Source: Bradyrhizobium forestalis
Lineage (GTDB): Bacteria > Pseudomonadota > Alphaproteobacteria > Rhizobiales > Xanthobacteraceae
Length of the DNA: 61,533 nt
Direction: 5' to 3'
NCBI RefSeq assembly: GCF_002795245.1
Contig: NZ_PGVG01000043.1
Span: 1 to 61,533 of the forward strand
Translations under genes and position numbers: made by a program
Shown here: piece after piece, positions 1 to 9,700 of the stretch
Layout: every line of letters begins with the position of its first letter
Numbering within the stretch: position 1 is the first letter of the stretch
Notes under the pieces: generated by a model
The model's input: only the letters and a program-made list of their open reading frames with translations
Database searches by the model: none
Told to the model about the DNA's origin: nothing

Positions 1-1
1 G

Positions 2-73
2 GAGAATTTCCAGTCGGTCGAGACCTTGGAGCGGATGGTCGCGACCCAGCTGCAGCCGGCGACCGCGGCGTAA
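2..73 (+). CDS. C-terminal fragment of an unidentified protein
   Basis: An open frame enters from the left edge and ends at TAA 71-73, giving 23 residues (ENFQSVETLERMVATQ followed by LQPATAA). The fragment is mostly helical in character and resembles the last helix of acyl-carrier or phosphopantetheine domains, but it is too short to assign. It runs in the same direction as mtnP, separated from it by a 316-bp gap that holds a large inverted repeat, so it is probably a separate transcription unit. Confidence 0.4.
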   Translation, partial: ENFQSVETLERMVATQLQPATAA

Positions 74-95
74 TCTGCGCACCGATCTCTCTCCG

Positions 96-265
96 GTGTC
101 GTCCCTGCCTAGTGCGCAATTGCGCACGGGGCGCAGGGACCCATAACCCCAGGGAGAAGTTTGGCGAAGATTGGTCGTTCGGGATTGCGACCTGCTCCAT
201 CGATAGATTCCGCGGTATGGGTCCCTGCGCCCCGTGCGCAATTGCGCACTAGGCAGGGACGACAC
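96..265. repeat. Family A palindromic element A1 with 50-bp perfect arms
   Basis: The arms 96-145 and 216-265 are perfect reverse complements over 50 bp, separated by a 70-bp spacer. Each arm contains the 16-bp palindrome GTGCGCAATTGCGCAC (112-127 and 234-249), so the element can fold as a hairpin of hairpins. The outer ends read GTGTCGTCCCTG and CAGGGACGACAC, and the spacer carries the family marker AGGGAGAAGTTTGGCGAAG. It fills most of the 74-389 gap; the remainder (266-389) is the leader of mtnP and shows nothing else recognisable. Confidence 0.9.
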
Positions 266-389
266 TGAGTGTGAGGCCGCGTCACCGCTCCTCACACGAC
301 CGCCATCACCCCTCCATCCCCGTTCCAAATCCGTCGCAAAACTGGCATAGCTTAACCAGGTCACATATGTCGGACAGGGTGGAGCAGGC

Positions 390-1265
<876 letters not shown>

Positions 1266-1283
1266 GACGAAAGGCAGAATGCC

Positions 1284-2390
1284 ATGAAGGTCGACGGCAA
1301 GCATTTCCGTAGCATCTGGCGCGAGCGTGACGGCTGGTCGGTCGGCGCGATCGATCAGCGCCGGCTGCCGCACGAGTTCATCGTTGCGAAGCTGACGTCG
1401 TGTGAAGACGCGGCGGTCGCCATCCGTGACATGCTGGTGCGCGGTGCGCCGTTGATCGGCGCCACCGCCGCCTACGGCATGGCGCTCGCGATGCGCGAGG
1501 ACGCGTCCGATGCCGGTCTGAAGCGCGCCTACGAGACGCTCGTCGTGGCGCGGCCGACCGCCATCAACCTGAAATGGGCCCTGGACGAGATGCGCGCGGC
1601 GCTCGCGCCGATCGATCCGCTGGAACGGGCCGAGGCCGCCTATGCGCGCGCCGACGAGATCGTCGAGCAGGACGTCGAGATCAACCGCGGCATTGCCGGC
1701 AACGGACTGAAGCTGATCGAGGCGATCGCGGCGAAGAAGCCGGGCGAAGTAGTCAACGTGCTGACCCATTGTAACGCCGGCTGGCTCGCCACCGTCGATT
1801 GGGGCACGGCGACCGCGCCGATCTACCTTGCACATGAGCGCGGCATCAAGGTCCATGTCTGGGTCGACGAGACGCGCCCGCGTAATCAGGGCGCCTCGCT
1901 CACGGCCTGGGAGCTCGGCCATCACGGTGTGCCGCACACGGTGATTCCCGACAATACCGGCGGACATCTGATGCAGCATGGCATGGTCGATCTCGCCATC
2001 GTCGGCACCGATCGCGTCGCCGCCAATGGCGACGTCTGCAACAAGATCGGCACGTATCTCAAGGCGCTCGCCGCGCATGACAACGGCGTACCGTTCTACG
2101 TCGCGCTGCCCTCGCCCACGATCGATTTCGCCGTTCATGACGGCATCAGGGATATCCCGATCGAGCAGCGCAGCGGCGTGGAGGTCACCGATATGACCGG
2201 CCGCACCGCGGACGGAAGGCTGGAGACGGTGCGGATCGTGCCGGAAGGCTCGCCGGTCGCGAACTATGCCTTCGACGTGACGCCGGCGCGTCTCGTCACC
2301 GGACTCATCACCGAACGCGGTGTGCTCAAGCCGGATCGCGCTTCGCTGGCGGGGGCGTTTCCGGAGCGGATTGCCGCTGCGGTGGGATAG
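1284..2390 (+). CDS. mtnA: S-methyl-5-thioribose-1-phosphate isomerase
   Basis: It converts 5-methylthioribose-1-phosphate to 5-methylthioribulose-1-phosphate, the step after MtnP. The 368-residue protein has the eIF2B-like fold. The catalytic cysteine lies in THCNAGWLATVDWGTA (Cys163) and the catalytic aspartate in GTDRVAANGDVCNKIGTY (Asp243). The usual CNAGALAT has become CNAGWLAT, a conservative oddity next to the active cysteine. The gene ends 41 bp before a convergent HAD gene. No later salvage genes (mtnB, mtnC, mtnD) lie in the window, so the rest of the pathway must be elsewhere or absent. Confidence 0.95.
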   Translation: MKVDGKHFRSIWRERDGWSVGAIDQRRLPHEFIVAKLTSCEDAAVAIRDMLVRGAPLIGATAAYGMALAMREDASDAGLKRAYETLVVARPTAINLKWALDEMRAALAPIDPLERAEAAYARADEIVEQDVEINRGIAGNGLKLIEAIAAKKPGEVVNVLTHCNAGWLATVDWGTATAPIYLAHERGIKVHVWVDETRPRNQGASLTAWELGHHGVPHTVIPDNTGGHLMQHGMVDLAIVGTDRVAANGDVCNKIGTYLKALAAHDNGVPFYVALPSPTIDFAVHDGIRDIPIEQRSGVEVTDMTGRTADGRLETVRIVPEGSPVANYAFDVTPARLVTGLITERGVLKPDRASLAGAFPERIAAAVG

Positions 2391-2431
2391 GTTTGATTGG
2401 TCGATATCTCGCAATGACGGAGAATGACGCG

Positions 2432-3067
2432 CTAGCTCAGCCTCAGCCCCGTCGCCTTCTCGAGATCCGCGATCGCTTGCGTCCCACTCGTCACCTTGAT
2501 CGTCGTCATGCCCATCTCGCGCGCTGGCTTCAAATTGACGCCGAGATCGTCGAGATACACGCAACTGTTCGGATCGACCTTCAGCGTCTCGACCATCATC
2601 CGGTAGATGCGCGGATCGGGCTTGCGCAGGCCGATCTTGGCGGATTCGATGACGTGATCGAACAGCACCATGACTTCGGCAATGTAAAGCGAGCGGCCGG
2701 TCATGCTGCCGATCGCGTTGGCCGGAAGGTTGTTGGTGATGCAGCCGGTCTTCAACTGCGCCTTGATGCGCTTCAGAGCCTCGACCATCTCTGGCCGCAG
2801 GTCGCCCTGGAGCAGCGGCAGCACGTCGCGTCCCCGCACCTCCGCGCCAAGCGCGAGCGATTCCGCGGCGAACAATTCGTCGAACGTCTCGATGTCGACC
2901 TCGGCCCGCTCGAACTTGGCCCAGGCGTTCTCCAGATGATTGGCGGCGTTGGTGCGCCGGATGATGTCGATGGGCAGGCCGCGCTCGGTCTCGAACCGCG
3001 CGAACGCCTCGAATGGTGAACTCGTCAGCACGCCGCCAAAATCAAAGATCACCGCCTCGATCGCCAA
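2432..3067 (-). CDS. HAD-superfamily (IA) hydrolase
   Basis: This 211-residue soluble protein is of the haloacid dehalogenase superfamily. Motif I is DFGGVLT with nucleophile Asp9. The second acid of the usual DxD is glycine, as in HAD-IA proteins related to the N-terminal phosphatase domain of soluble epoxide hydrolase and ACAD10/11. Motif II is CITNN, motif III is the lysine in GLRKPDPRIY and motif IV is YLDDLGVNL. The substrate is unknown; a small phosphorylated metabolite is the family expectation. It converges on mtnA and diverges from the secreted protease. A link to methionine salvage is possible only by position. Confidence 0.85.
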   Translation of the reverse strand: MAIEAVIFDFGGVLTSSPFEAFARFETERGLPIDIIRRTNAANHLENAWAKFERAEVDIETFDELFAAESLALGAEVRGRDVLPLLQGDLRPEMVEALKRIKAQLKTGCITNNLPANAIGSMTGRSLYIAEVMVLFDHVIESAKIGLRKPDPRIYRMMVETLKVDPNSCVYLDDLGVNLKPAREMGMTTIKVTSGTQAIADLEKATGLRLS

Positions 3068-3176
3068 TGTCCTGCCCTCGTCAATTCCTTTCCAAGAGGG
3101 CTAGCATGCGCTATCGGCAAGAGCCAGTCCGAAGCCGTCCCCTCCTTCACCGATGCTGACGCTAAAGCGTGTTCCC

Positions 3177-3935
3177 ATGAAGAAGCTTGCCTCGTTCATC
3201 GCAGCAGCGCTGCTGCTCGCCACGCCCGCCCATGCCATCGTCGGTGGCGGCACGCCGCAGGCCGATGGTGTCGCGCGTGCCGTCGTCACCATCGTCGGCT
3301 CTCGCGGCAATTTCTGCACCGGCAGCCTGATTGCACCACGCGTGGTCCTGACGGTTGCGCACTGCGTGCAGCCCGGCGCCGACTACAAGATCGTCGATCG
3401 CGGTGCCGACGGCCAGCCGCAGTTGCTGAACGTCCGCACCGTCGCGATCCATCCGAATTTCAACATGCAGGCGATGCAGGCGCATCGCGCCACCGCCGAC
3501 GTGGCGGTGCTGCAGCTGGAAATTCCACCGAAGGGAAAATCCACAGTGACTGTCGGCATGCCGAATATTCCAATTCAGGTCGGCAGCCGCTTCGTCATTG
3601 CCGGCATCGGCGTCACCGTTCGCGGCGAGGGCAAGAGCGGCGGCACGACGCGCGTTGCCGGCCTCGTAGCGACGGGACAGCCGGGCACGCTGCAGATCCG
3701 GCTGGTCGATCCCGTAACCAACGGTGTTCGTGATGGAATTGGCGCCTGCACCGGCGATTCCGGCGGCCCCGTGTTCGAGGACAAGCCGAATGGTCCCGTG
3801 CTCGTCGGTCTCATCAGCTGGTCGACAGGGCCGAGCGGCGCCGCCGGTTGCGGCGGATTGACCGGCGTGACGCCGCTGACGCTCTATCGCGACTGGATTT
3901 TGCAGACCGCGCGGAGCTGGGGTGCGGCACTGTGA
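3177..3935 (+). CDS. Secreted trypsin-fold (S1 family) serine protease
   Basis: A predicted exported endopeptidase of 252 residues. The chosen ATG (3177) gives a clean signal peptide (MKKLASFIAAALLLATPAHA); the in-frame ATG at 3153 would add eight residues. The triad is visible as His62 in TVAHC, Asp108 in ATADVAVLQL and Ser195 in CTGDSGGPV. The predicted signal-peptidase site AHA falls directly before IVGGG, the mature N-terminus that trypsin-like enzymes normally expose by zymogen cleavage. The residue six before the catalytic serine, which sets trypsin specificity, is Gly rather than Asp, so a Lys/Arg preference is unlikely. No propeptide or inhibitor gene is adjacent. Confidence 0.9.
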   Translation: MKKLASFIAAALLLATPAHAIVGGGTPQADGVARAVVTIVGSRGNFCTGSLIAPRVVLTVAHCVQPGADYKIVDRGADGQPQLLNVRTVAIHPNFNMQAMQAHRATADVAVLQLEIPPKGKSTVTVGMPNIPIQVGSRFVIAGIGVTVRGEGKSGGTTRVAGLVATGQPGTLQIRLVDPVTNGVRDGIGACTGDSGGPVFEDKPNGPVLVGLISWSTGPSGAAGCGGLTGVTPLTLYRDWILQTARSWGAAL

Positions 3936-4060
3936 TTTGACCGCGACTTGATCTATGTCATTTTGAAGCGGAGGCGCGGCGGGTGATCATGCCCGTCGCG
4001 GAGGAAACGCGCCGTCCGGTCAAGGGCGGCCACAAAAACAAGCAAGGCATAGAAGCAACA

Positions 4061-5563
4061 ATGAATGTCGCTGTTCGCAGTCACGCCACCACCAAGCAGG
4101 CCTCGGAACATTTCGACGTGCTGATCGTCGGCGCCGGCATCTCCGGCATCGGTAGCGCCTATCATATCGAAAAGCAGCTGCCGGGCACGAGCTACGTCAT
4201 TCTCGAAACGCAGGCGACGTTTGGCGGCACCTGGAGCACCCATCGCTATCCCGGCATCCGATCGGACAGCGACCTCCACACCTTCGGCTACAGCTTCAAG
4301 CCCTGGGTCGGGCCGCCCATCGCGACCGCCGAGGAGATTCTCTCCTACATGAAAGAGGTGATCGACGACAACGATATCGCTCGCCACATTCGCTACAAGC
4401 ACAAGATCAATTCCGCGAGCTGGTCGAGCGAACAGAATCTCTGGACCATCGAGGCGACGACCACCGATACGGGCGAGGCAAAGACCTTCACCGCAAATTT
4501 CCTCTGGATGTGCCAGGGCTATTACCGCCATTCGGAAGGCTACACGCCGGAATGGAAGGGCACGGACCGCTTCAAGGGCCGCATCGTCCATCCGCAGACC
4601 TGGCCGGATGATATCGATCTCACGAACAAGAAGGTCGTCGTGATCGGCTCGGGCGCGACCGCGGCAACGCTGGTGCCGAACATCGCGGACAGTTGCGTGC
4701 ACGTCACCATGCTGCAGCGCTCGCCGACCTATTTCCGCCTCGGCCGCAACGCCATCGAGATCGCCGAGGAGCTGCGCCGACTCCAGGTCGACGAGGAATG
4801 GATCCACGAGATCGTCCGGCGCAAGATCCTGTTCGAGCAGGACGCGTTCACCAAGCTCTGCGTGGCCAAGCCCGAGCAGGTCAAGAAGGAGCTGATCGGC
4901 CAGATCAGCGCCGTGCTCGGCCCGGACTACGATGTCGAGAAACACTTCACGCCCAGCTATCGTCCATGGCGGCAGCGCATCGCCTTCGTGCCGGATGCCG
5001 ACCTGTTCAAGGGCATCGCCAGCGGCAAGGCCTCCGTCGTCACCGACGAGATCGAATGCTTCGTCGAGAACGGAATCCAGCTCAAATCCGGCAAGTTGCT
5101 CGAGGCCGATGTCATCGTCACCGCGACCGGCTTCAATCTTGCCGCGCTCGGCGACATCGCCTTCGAGATCGACGGCAAGCCGCTCGCCTTTGGCGACACC
5201 GTCACCTATCGCGGCATGATGTTCACGGGCGTGCCGAACATGGTCTGGGTGTTCGGCTACTTCCGCGCCAGCTGGACGCTGCGCGTCGACCTCGTCGCCG
5301 ATTTCGTCTGCAGGCTTCTCGGACACATGAAGGCCAAGGGCAAAAAGAAGGTCGAGGTGAGCTTGCGCCCCGAGGACCACAACATGCCGATCTTGCCCTG
5401 GATCGATCCGGAAAACTTCAACCCCGGCTACATGATGCGCAACATGAACCTGTTGCCCAAGCGCGGCGACAAGCCGGAATGGCAGCACAGCCAGGATTAC
5501 TGGACCGAGAAGGACGAGATCCCGAAGACGGATCTGGACGACAAGGCGTTCGTGTACGGGTGA
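4061..5563 (+). CDS. FAD/NAD(P)H-dependent monooxygenase, type I Baeyer-Villiger-like
   Basis: A flavoprotein monooxygenase that would insert oxygen next to a ketone or oxygenate a soft heteroatom. From the ATG at 4061 it is 500 residues; a GTG at 3983 in the same frame would add 26 poorly structured residues. The FAD-binding GAGISGIG is near residue 24. The stretch GGTWSTHRYPGIRSD fits the long Baeyer-Villiger fingerprint, FKGRIVHPQTWP fits the FxGxxxHxxxW motif, and the NADPH Rossmann motif GSGATAATL follows. The substrate cannot be read from sequence. It is isolated, with a family A repeat just downstream. Confidence 0.88.
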   Translation: MNVAVRSHATTKQASEHFDVLIVGAGISGIGSAYHIEKQLPGTSYVILETQATFGGTWSTHRYPGIRSDSDLHTFGYSFKPWVGPPIATAEEILSYMKEVIDDNDIARHIRYKHKINSASWSSEQNLWTIEATTTDTGEAKTFTANFLWMCQGYYRHSEGYTPEWKGTDRFKGRIVHPQTWPDDIDLTNKKVVVIGSGATAATLVPNIADSCVHVTMLQRSPTYFRLGRNAIEIAEELRRLQVDEEWIHEIVRRKILFEQDAFTKLCVAKPEQVKKELIGQISAVLGPDYDVEKHFTPSYRPWRQRIAFVPDADLFKGIASGKASVVTDEIECFVENGIQLKSGKLLEADVIVTATGFNLAALGDIAFEIDGKPLAFGDTVTYRGMMFTGVPNMVWVFGYFRASWTLRVDLVADFVCRLLGHMKAKGKKKVEVSLRPEDHNMPILPWIDPENFNPGYMMRNMNLLPKRGDKPEWQHSQDYWTEKDEIPKTDLDDKAFVYG

Positions 5564-5607
5564 AGCGCATAGTAGCGTAAGGGGCGGTCGCGACCGCCAC
5601 ATACTCC

Positions 5608-5762
5608 GCTGTCGTCCCTGCGAAAGCAGGGACCCATAACCCTAGGGAGGAGTTTGGCCAAGATTCGTGGTTCGGTATTGCGACTGCCCAAGATCGAGAG
5701 AGCACGCGGTATGGGTCCCGGATCAGCGCTCCGCTTCGCTGCGCTTGTCCGGGACGACACCG
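5608..5762. repeat. Family A palindromic element A2
   Basis: It is bounded by CGCTGTCGTCCCTG and GTCCGGGACGACACCG. The interior carries the family marker AGGGAGGAGTTTGGCCAAG and GGTATGGGTCCC. The arms are imperfect compared with A1. It occupies the gap between the convergent monooxygenase and response-regulator genes, where it could act as a bidirectional transcript end. No T-tract is visible. Confidence 0.8.
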
Positions 5763-5802
5763 TTTGTTGGCTGGGCGGTGTCCCGACTGACTCGCAATGC
5801 GG

Positions 5803-6729
5803 CTACGAATTCCGCCTCGTCGCATTCGCGGCAATCGCGGCCGCCGCGGTCCGGTTCTCCACACCGAGCTTGGCGTAGATCTGCTCCAGATGCTTGTCGA
5901 CCGTGCGCGGGCTGAGGCCCAGAATTTGCGCGATGTCGCGGTTGGTCTTGCCCTTGCTGAGCCAGGCTAGCACCTCTCCCTCGCGGGTGGTGAGGCCGAG
6001 CTCGCTGGTGAATTCGGGAGGCAGCGCGGTGCCGGACTCCCTGGAGAGCCGCAGCAAAAACTCGTTCGGTGCGGTCTCGCCCATGTAAAAGAGCCGAAGT
6101 TGCGGATTGTCGGGCAAGAAAGCGCCTTGAGACTTCGCGCTGCCCTTGGCCCTGGCCTGCTCCAGCCATTGCAACAGTGCTGGCGGCAGGACGAAGTCGT
6201 CGGCCTGCGCGCCGTGATGATCGGACAGCAGCTTCTGTGCCTGCGGCGTCGCCCAGAGCAAATGGCCCTGCCGGTTGACCGCGAACAGGAAGCGGCCGGA
6301 GACGTCGAGCGCGGCGCGCGCGCTCTGGGTCAGCCGGGCATTGCCGAGATGGACGCGGATACGAGCCAGCATCTCCTCGATCACGATCGGCTTGGTCACG
6401 TAGTCGACGCCGCCGGCTTCCAGTCCACGCACGATGTGCTCGGTCTCGGCAAGGCCCGTCATGAAGATCACGGGGACGTTTGCGAGACCCGCATCGCGCT
6501 TGAGCCGGCGGCAGGTCTCGAAGCCGTCGATGCCGGGCATCACGGCATCGAGCAGAATGATGTCAGGCGTGAGCTGGTCGATGATGCGCATCGCCGCGGC
6601 GCCGTCGAGCGCCACCATGACCGTCATGCCGGCGCCGTCGAGCGCATCGGTGAGCAGCCGCAGCGTCTCCGGGGAATCATCGACAACAAGCGCGACGTCG
6701 CGCTTCTTTGGTTCAATGCTCATAAGCAT
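5803..6729 (-). CDS. LuxR-type response regulator with an extra middle domain
   Basis: A DNA-binding response regulator of 308 residues, longer than the roughly 210 usual for NarL-type proteins. Residues 10-130 are a receiver (acidic pair DD, phospho-acceptor Asp61 in LLDAVMPG, Lys113 in TKP). Residues about 140-235 look PAS-like (FLFAVNRQGHLLWATPQA). Residues about 243-303 are a LuxR/GerE helix-turn-helix (GLTTREGEVLAWLSKGKTN, then LSPRTVDKHL). Its start overlaps the 3' end of the upstream sensor-kinase gene by 17 bp, so the pair is co-transcribed and translationally coupled. The natural target is the divergent urt/amide operon; this is an inference from position. Confidence 0.92.
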   Translation of the reverse strand: MLMSIEPKKRDVALVVDDSPETLRLLTDALDGAGMTVMVALDGAAAMRIIDQLTPDIILLDAVMPGIDGFETCRRLKRDAGLANVPVIFMTGLAETEHIVRGLEAGGVDYVTKPIVIEEMLARIRVHLGNARLTQSARAALDVSGRFLFAVNRQGHLLWATPQAQKLLSDHHGAQADDFVLPPALLQWLEQARAKGSAKSQGAFLPDNPQLRLFYMGETAPNEFLLRLSRESGTALPPEFTSELGLTTREGEVLAWLSKGKTNRDIAQILGLSPRTVDKHLEQIYAKLGVENRTAAAAIAANATRRNS

Positions 6730-9700
6730 GCAACGTCTTCAATGTGTCCATGTACTGGTCGAGATCGAAGCGATCGACCAGCGACCGCATCTGCGCGACG
6801 AAGTCGGCATGTTCAGGGTGCTCGCTGCCGATCTCGTCCAGCTTCAACTGGATGCCCTTGACGTAGCCGATCTGGCCGAGACCGATCAGCGCCTCGATGT
6901 GTCGCAGCGGCGGCTTTGATCCGGTCTCGGGGTGCCAGAGCGGGACCGCGACCTCGTCCGAACCGTATTGCCATTCGATCTTCAGGAGCTGGCGGATCGT
7001 CTCCAAGAGCCGCGGGATGTCGATCGGCTTCATCAGGTAGCCGTCGTGGAAGGGCTGCGCCAGCGGTGCGCCGTGGGCCTCGATCGCGCTTGCCGACACC
7101 ATCAGGATGCGCGCTTGATGATGGCCGCTCGCGCGCAAGGCCTCGGCGACCGCCCAGCCGTCCATGGCAGGCATCGAGATATCGAGCAGGAACAGATCGG
7201 GCCGGCAATGCTGTGCCAGTGCAAGGCAGCCCGCGCCGTCGGGCGCGCTGAGCAGGATGAAGCCGAGCGGCGTCAGCACCTCGCGCAAGAGGTCGCGATG
7301 CACGGGATCATCGTCGGTGACGAGGATGGTCTTGCGCGCGCCGTGATAGCCGGAGACCGGCGCCTCCACCGGCGCGATGCGCTGGGGATTGGTGACCTCC
7401 GAGAGCAGGATCTTGACCTTGAACGTTGAGCCGGTGCCGACCATGCTCGTGACCTTGATGTCGCCACCCATGACGCCGGCGAGCAGGCGGCTGATCGTCA
7501 GCCCCAGGCCCGTTCCTGTCTGCGGCTGCGCGACACCGAGCGCGCCGCGTTCGAACGGCGCGAAGATGCGCTCGAGATCGTCGCCCTGGATGCCCGGGCC
7601 GGTGTCGATCACCTCGAACTCGGCGACGGGGCTGCGATAGTGCACGACGAACTGCACGCTGCCGGTCTGGGTGAATTTGATGGCGTTGGAGAGCAGGTTG
7701 ATCAGCACCTGGCGCAGCCGCTTCTCGTCGGCATAGACGACGACCGGCAGATGCGCGGGTCGCCTGAACACGAAATCGATGCCCTTGGCCGCGGCCTGGA
7801 GGCGGAACATGCCGACGAGCTGGTCGAGGAATTCGCTTAAGCGCCCCTCGTCGCGCGACAGATACAGCCGCCCCGCCTCGATCTTGGAGATGTCCAGGAT
7901 GCCGTCGATCAGGCCGGAGAGGTGGTCGGCGCTGCGGCGGACGACGCGGACCTGGTCGCGCGGCTTGGTGCTCAGCGTCGTATCCTGCTCGAGCAGCTGG
8001 GCATAGCCGCTGATCGCATTCAGCGGCGAGCGCAGCTCGTGGCTCAGGCCCACGACGTAGCGGCTCTTGGCGAGGTTGGCGGATTCGGCGACTTCCTTGG
8101 CACGTTGGAGCTCGGCATCGGTGCGCTTATGCGCGTCGATCTCCTGGATCAGCAGCGCCGTCTGACGCCGCGTCTCGGCCTCGGCGGCGCGGCGGCTCTG
8201 CTGCGCCAGCACGAACAGCCACGCCACCACGCCGATGATGATGCTGAGCGAGAAGAACACCTTCCAGAGCACGTTCGAGACCAGCATGTTCTCGCCGTGC
8301 ACGCTGGCGGAGGTCTGGAGATAGATCAGTCCGAGCACCAGCGCGACGAGGCCGGCGGAGACCACGAAGACGCCGACATAATGGCCGAACTGCGAGTTGA
8401 CCCGCGCGTAGATCGGCTGCGGCAGGATCTTGCCGAGCGCCTCGGCAAACTGCGCCTGCGCCCGCCCATGCGGCTTGCAGAGATCATGGCAGCGGGCGTC
8501 GAGCGAGCAGCACAGCGAGCAGATCGGACCGGCATAGGCCGGGCAGGAGGTGATATCCTCCGGCTCGAAGCTGTGCTCGCAGATACAACACTGGATCGCC
8601 TCGATATTGGCCCAGCTCCGCTTCGGTTTGCGTGCGATGTAGAATTTTCCGTCCGTCAGCCAGGCGATCACGGGCGCGGTGACGAAGGCGACCGTCAGTG
8701 CGACGAAGGCGGCCAGCGCCTTCATGGTCGGGCCGAACAGGCCGTAGAACGCCGCGATCGAGACGATGATCGCGAGCATCATGGCGCCGACACCGACTGG
8801 ATTGATGTCGTAGAGGTGCGCTCGCTTGAACTCCATCTGCGGGGGACGCAGGCCGAGCGGCTTGTTGATCACGAGGTCGGACACCAGCGCGCCGACCCAG
8901 GCGATCGCGACGTTGGAGTAGAGCGCCAGCGTCTGCTCCAGCGCCTTGTAGACGCCGATCTCCATCAGCAGCAGCGCCACCATCACGTTGAACACCAGCC
9001 AGACCACGCGACCGGGATGGCTATGGGTCAGACGCGAGAAGAAATTCGACCAGGCGATCGAGCCGGCATAGGCGTTGGTGACGTTGATCTTGATCTGCGA
9101 CAGGACCACGAAGATGCCGGTCAGGGCCAGCGCGAGGTCCGGCTCGGACAGCACGTATCGAAAGGCCACGAGATACATATGCGCGGGCTCGGCGGCCTCT
9201 TCGGGCGGCACGCCATGGCTCAGCGCAAAGAAGGCCAGGAACGAGCCGGCCAGGAGCTTCAGCGCGCCGAGCACGATCCAGCCCGGCCCCGCGCTCATCA
9301 GCGCGATCCACCACGATGCCTTGGAGGCGCGGCGGTCGCGCGGCAGAAACCTGAGGAAGTCGACCTGCTCGCCGATCTGCGCCACCAGCGAGAACACCAC
9401 GGACGACGCCACGCCGAACAGCAGCAGATCGAATTGCCCGTTGAGATCACCGTGCTCACCGGAGAACTTGCGCCATTCCGTGAAGGAGTGCGGGCTGGCC
9501 CAGGCGATCGCGACAAAGGGCAGGATGTGCAGAATGATCCAGAGCGGTTGCGTCCAGAGCTGGAAGCGGCTGATCAGCGTGATGCCGTAGGTCACGAGCG
9601 GGATGATCGCCACCGCGCTGATGAGGTAGCCGATCGGGCGCGGAATGCCGAGGCACATCTCCAGCGCGGTCGCCAGGATGACCGCCTCGACCGCGAAAAA

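Noticed and set aside
5608..5762. Family A and C palindromes as ordinary Rho-independent terminators.
   Set aside because: None is followed by a T-tract, and several lie inside operons; dispersed repeats fit better, although some may end transcripts.
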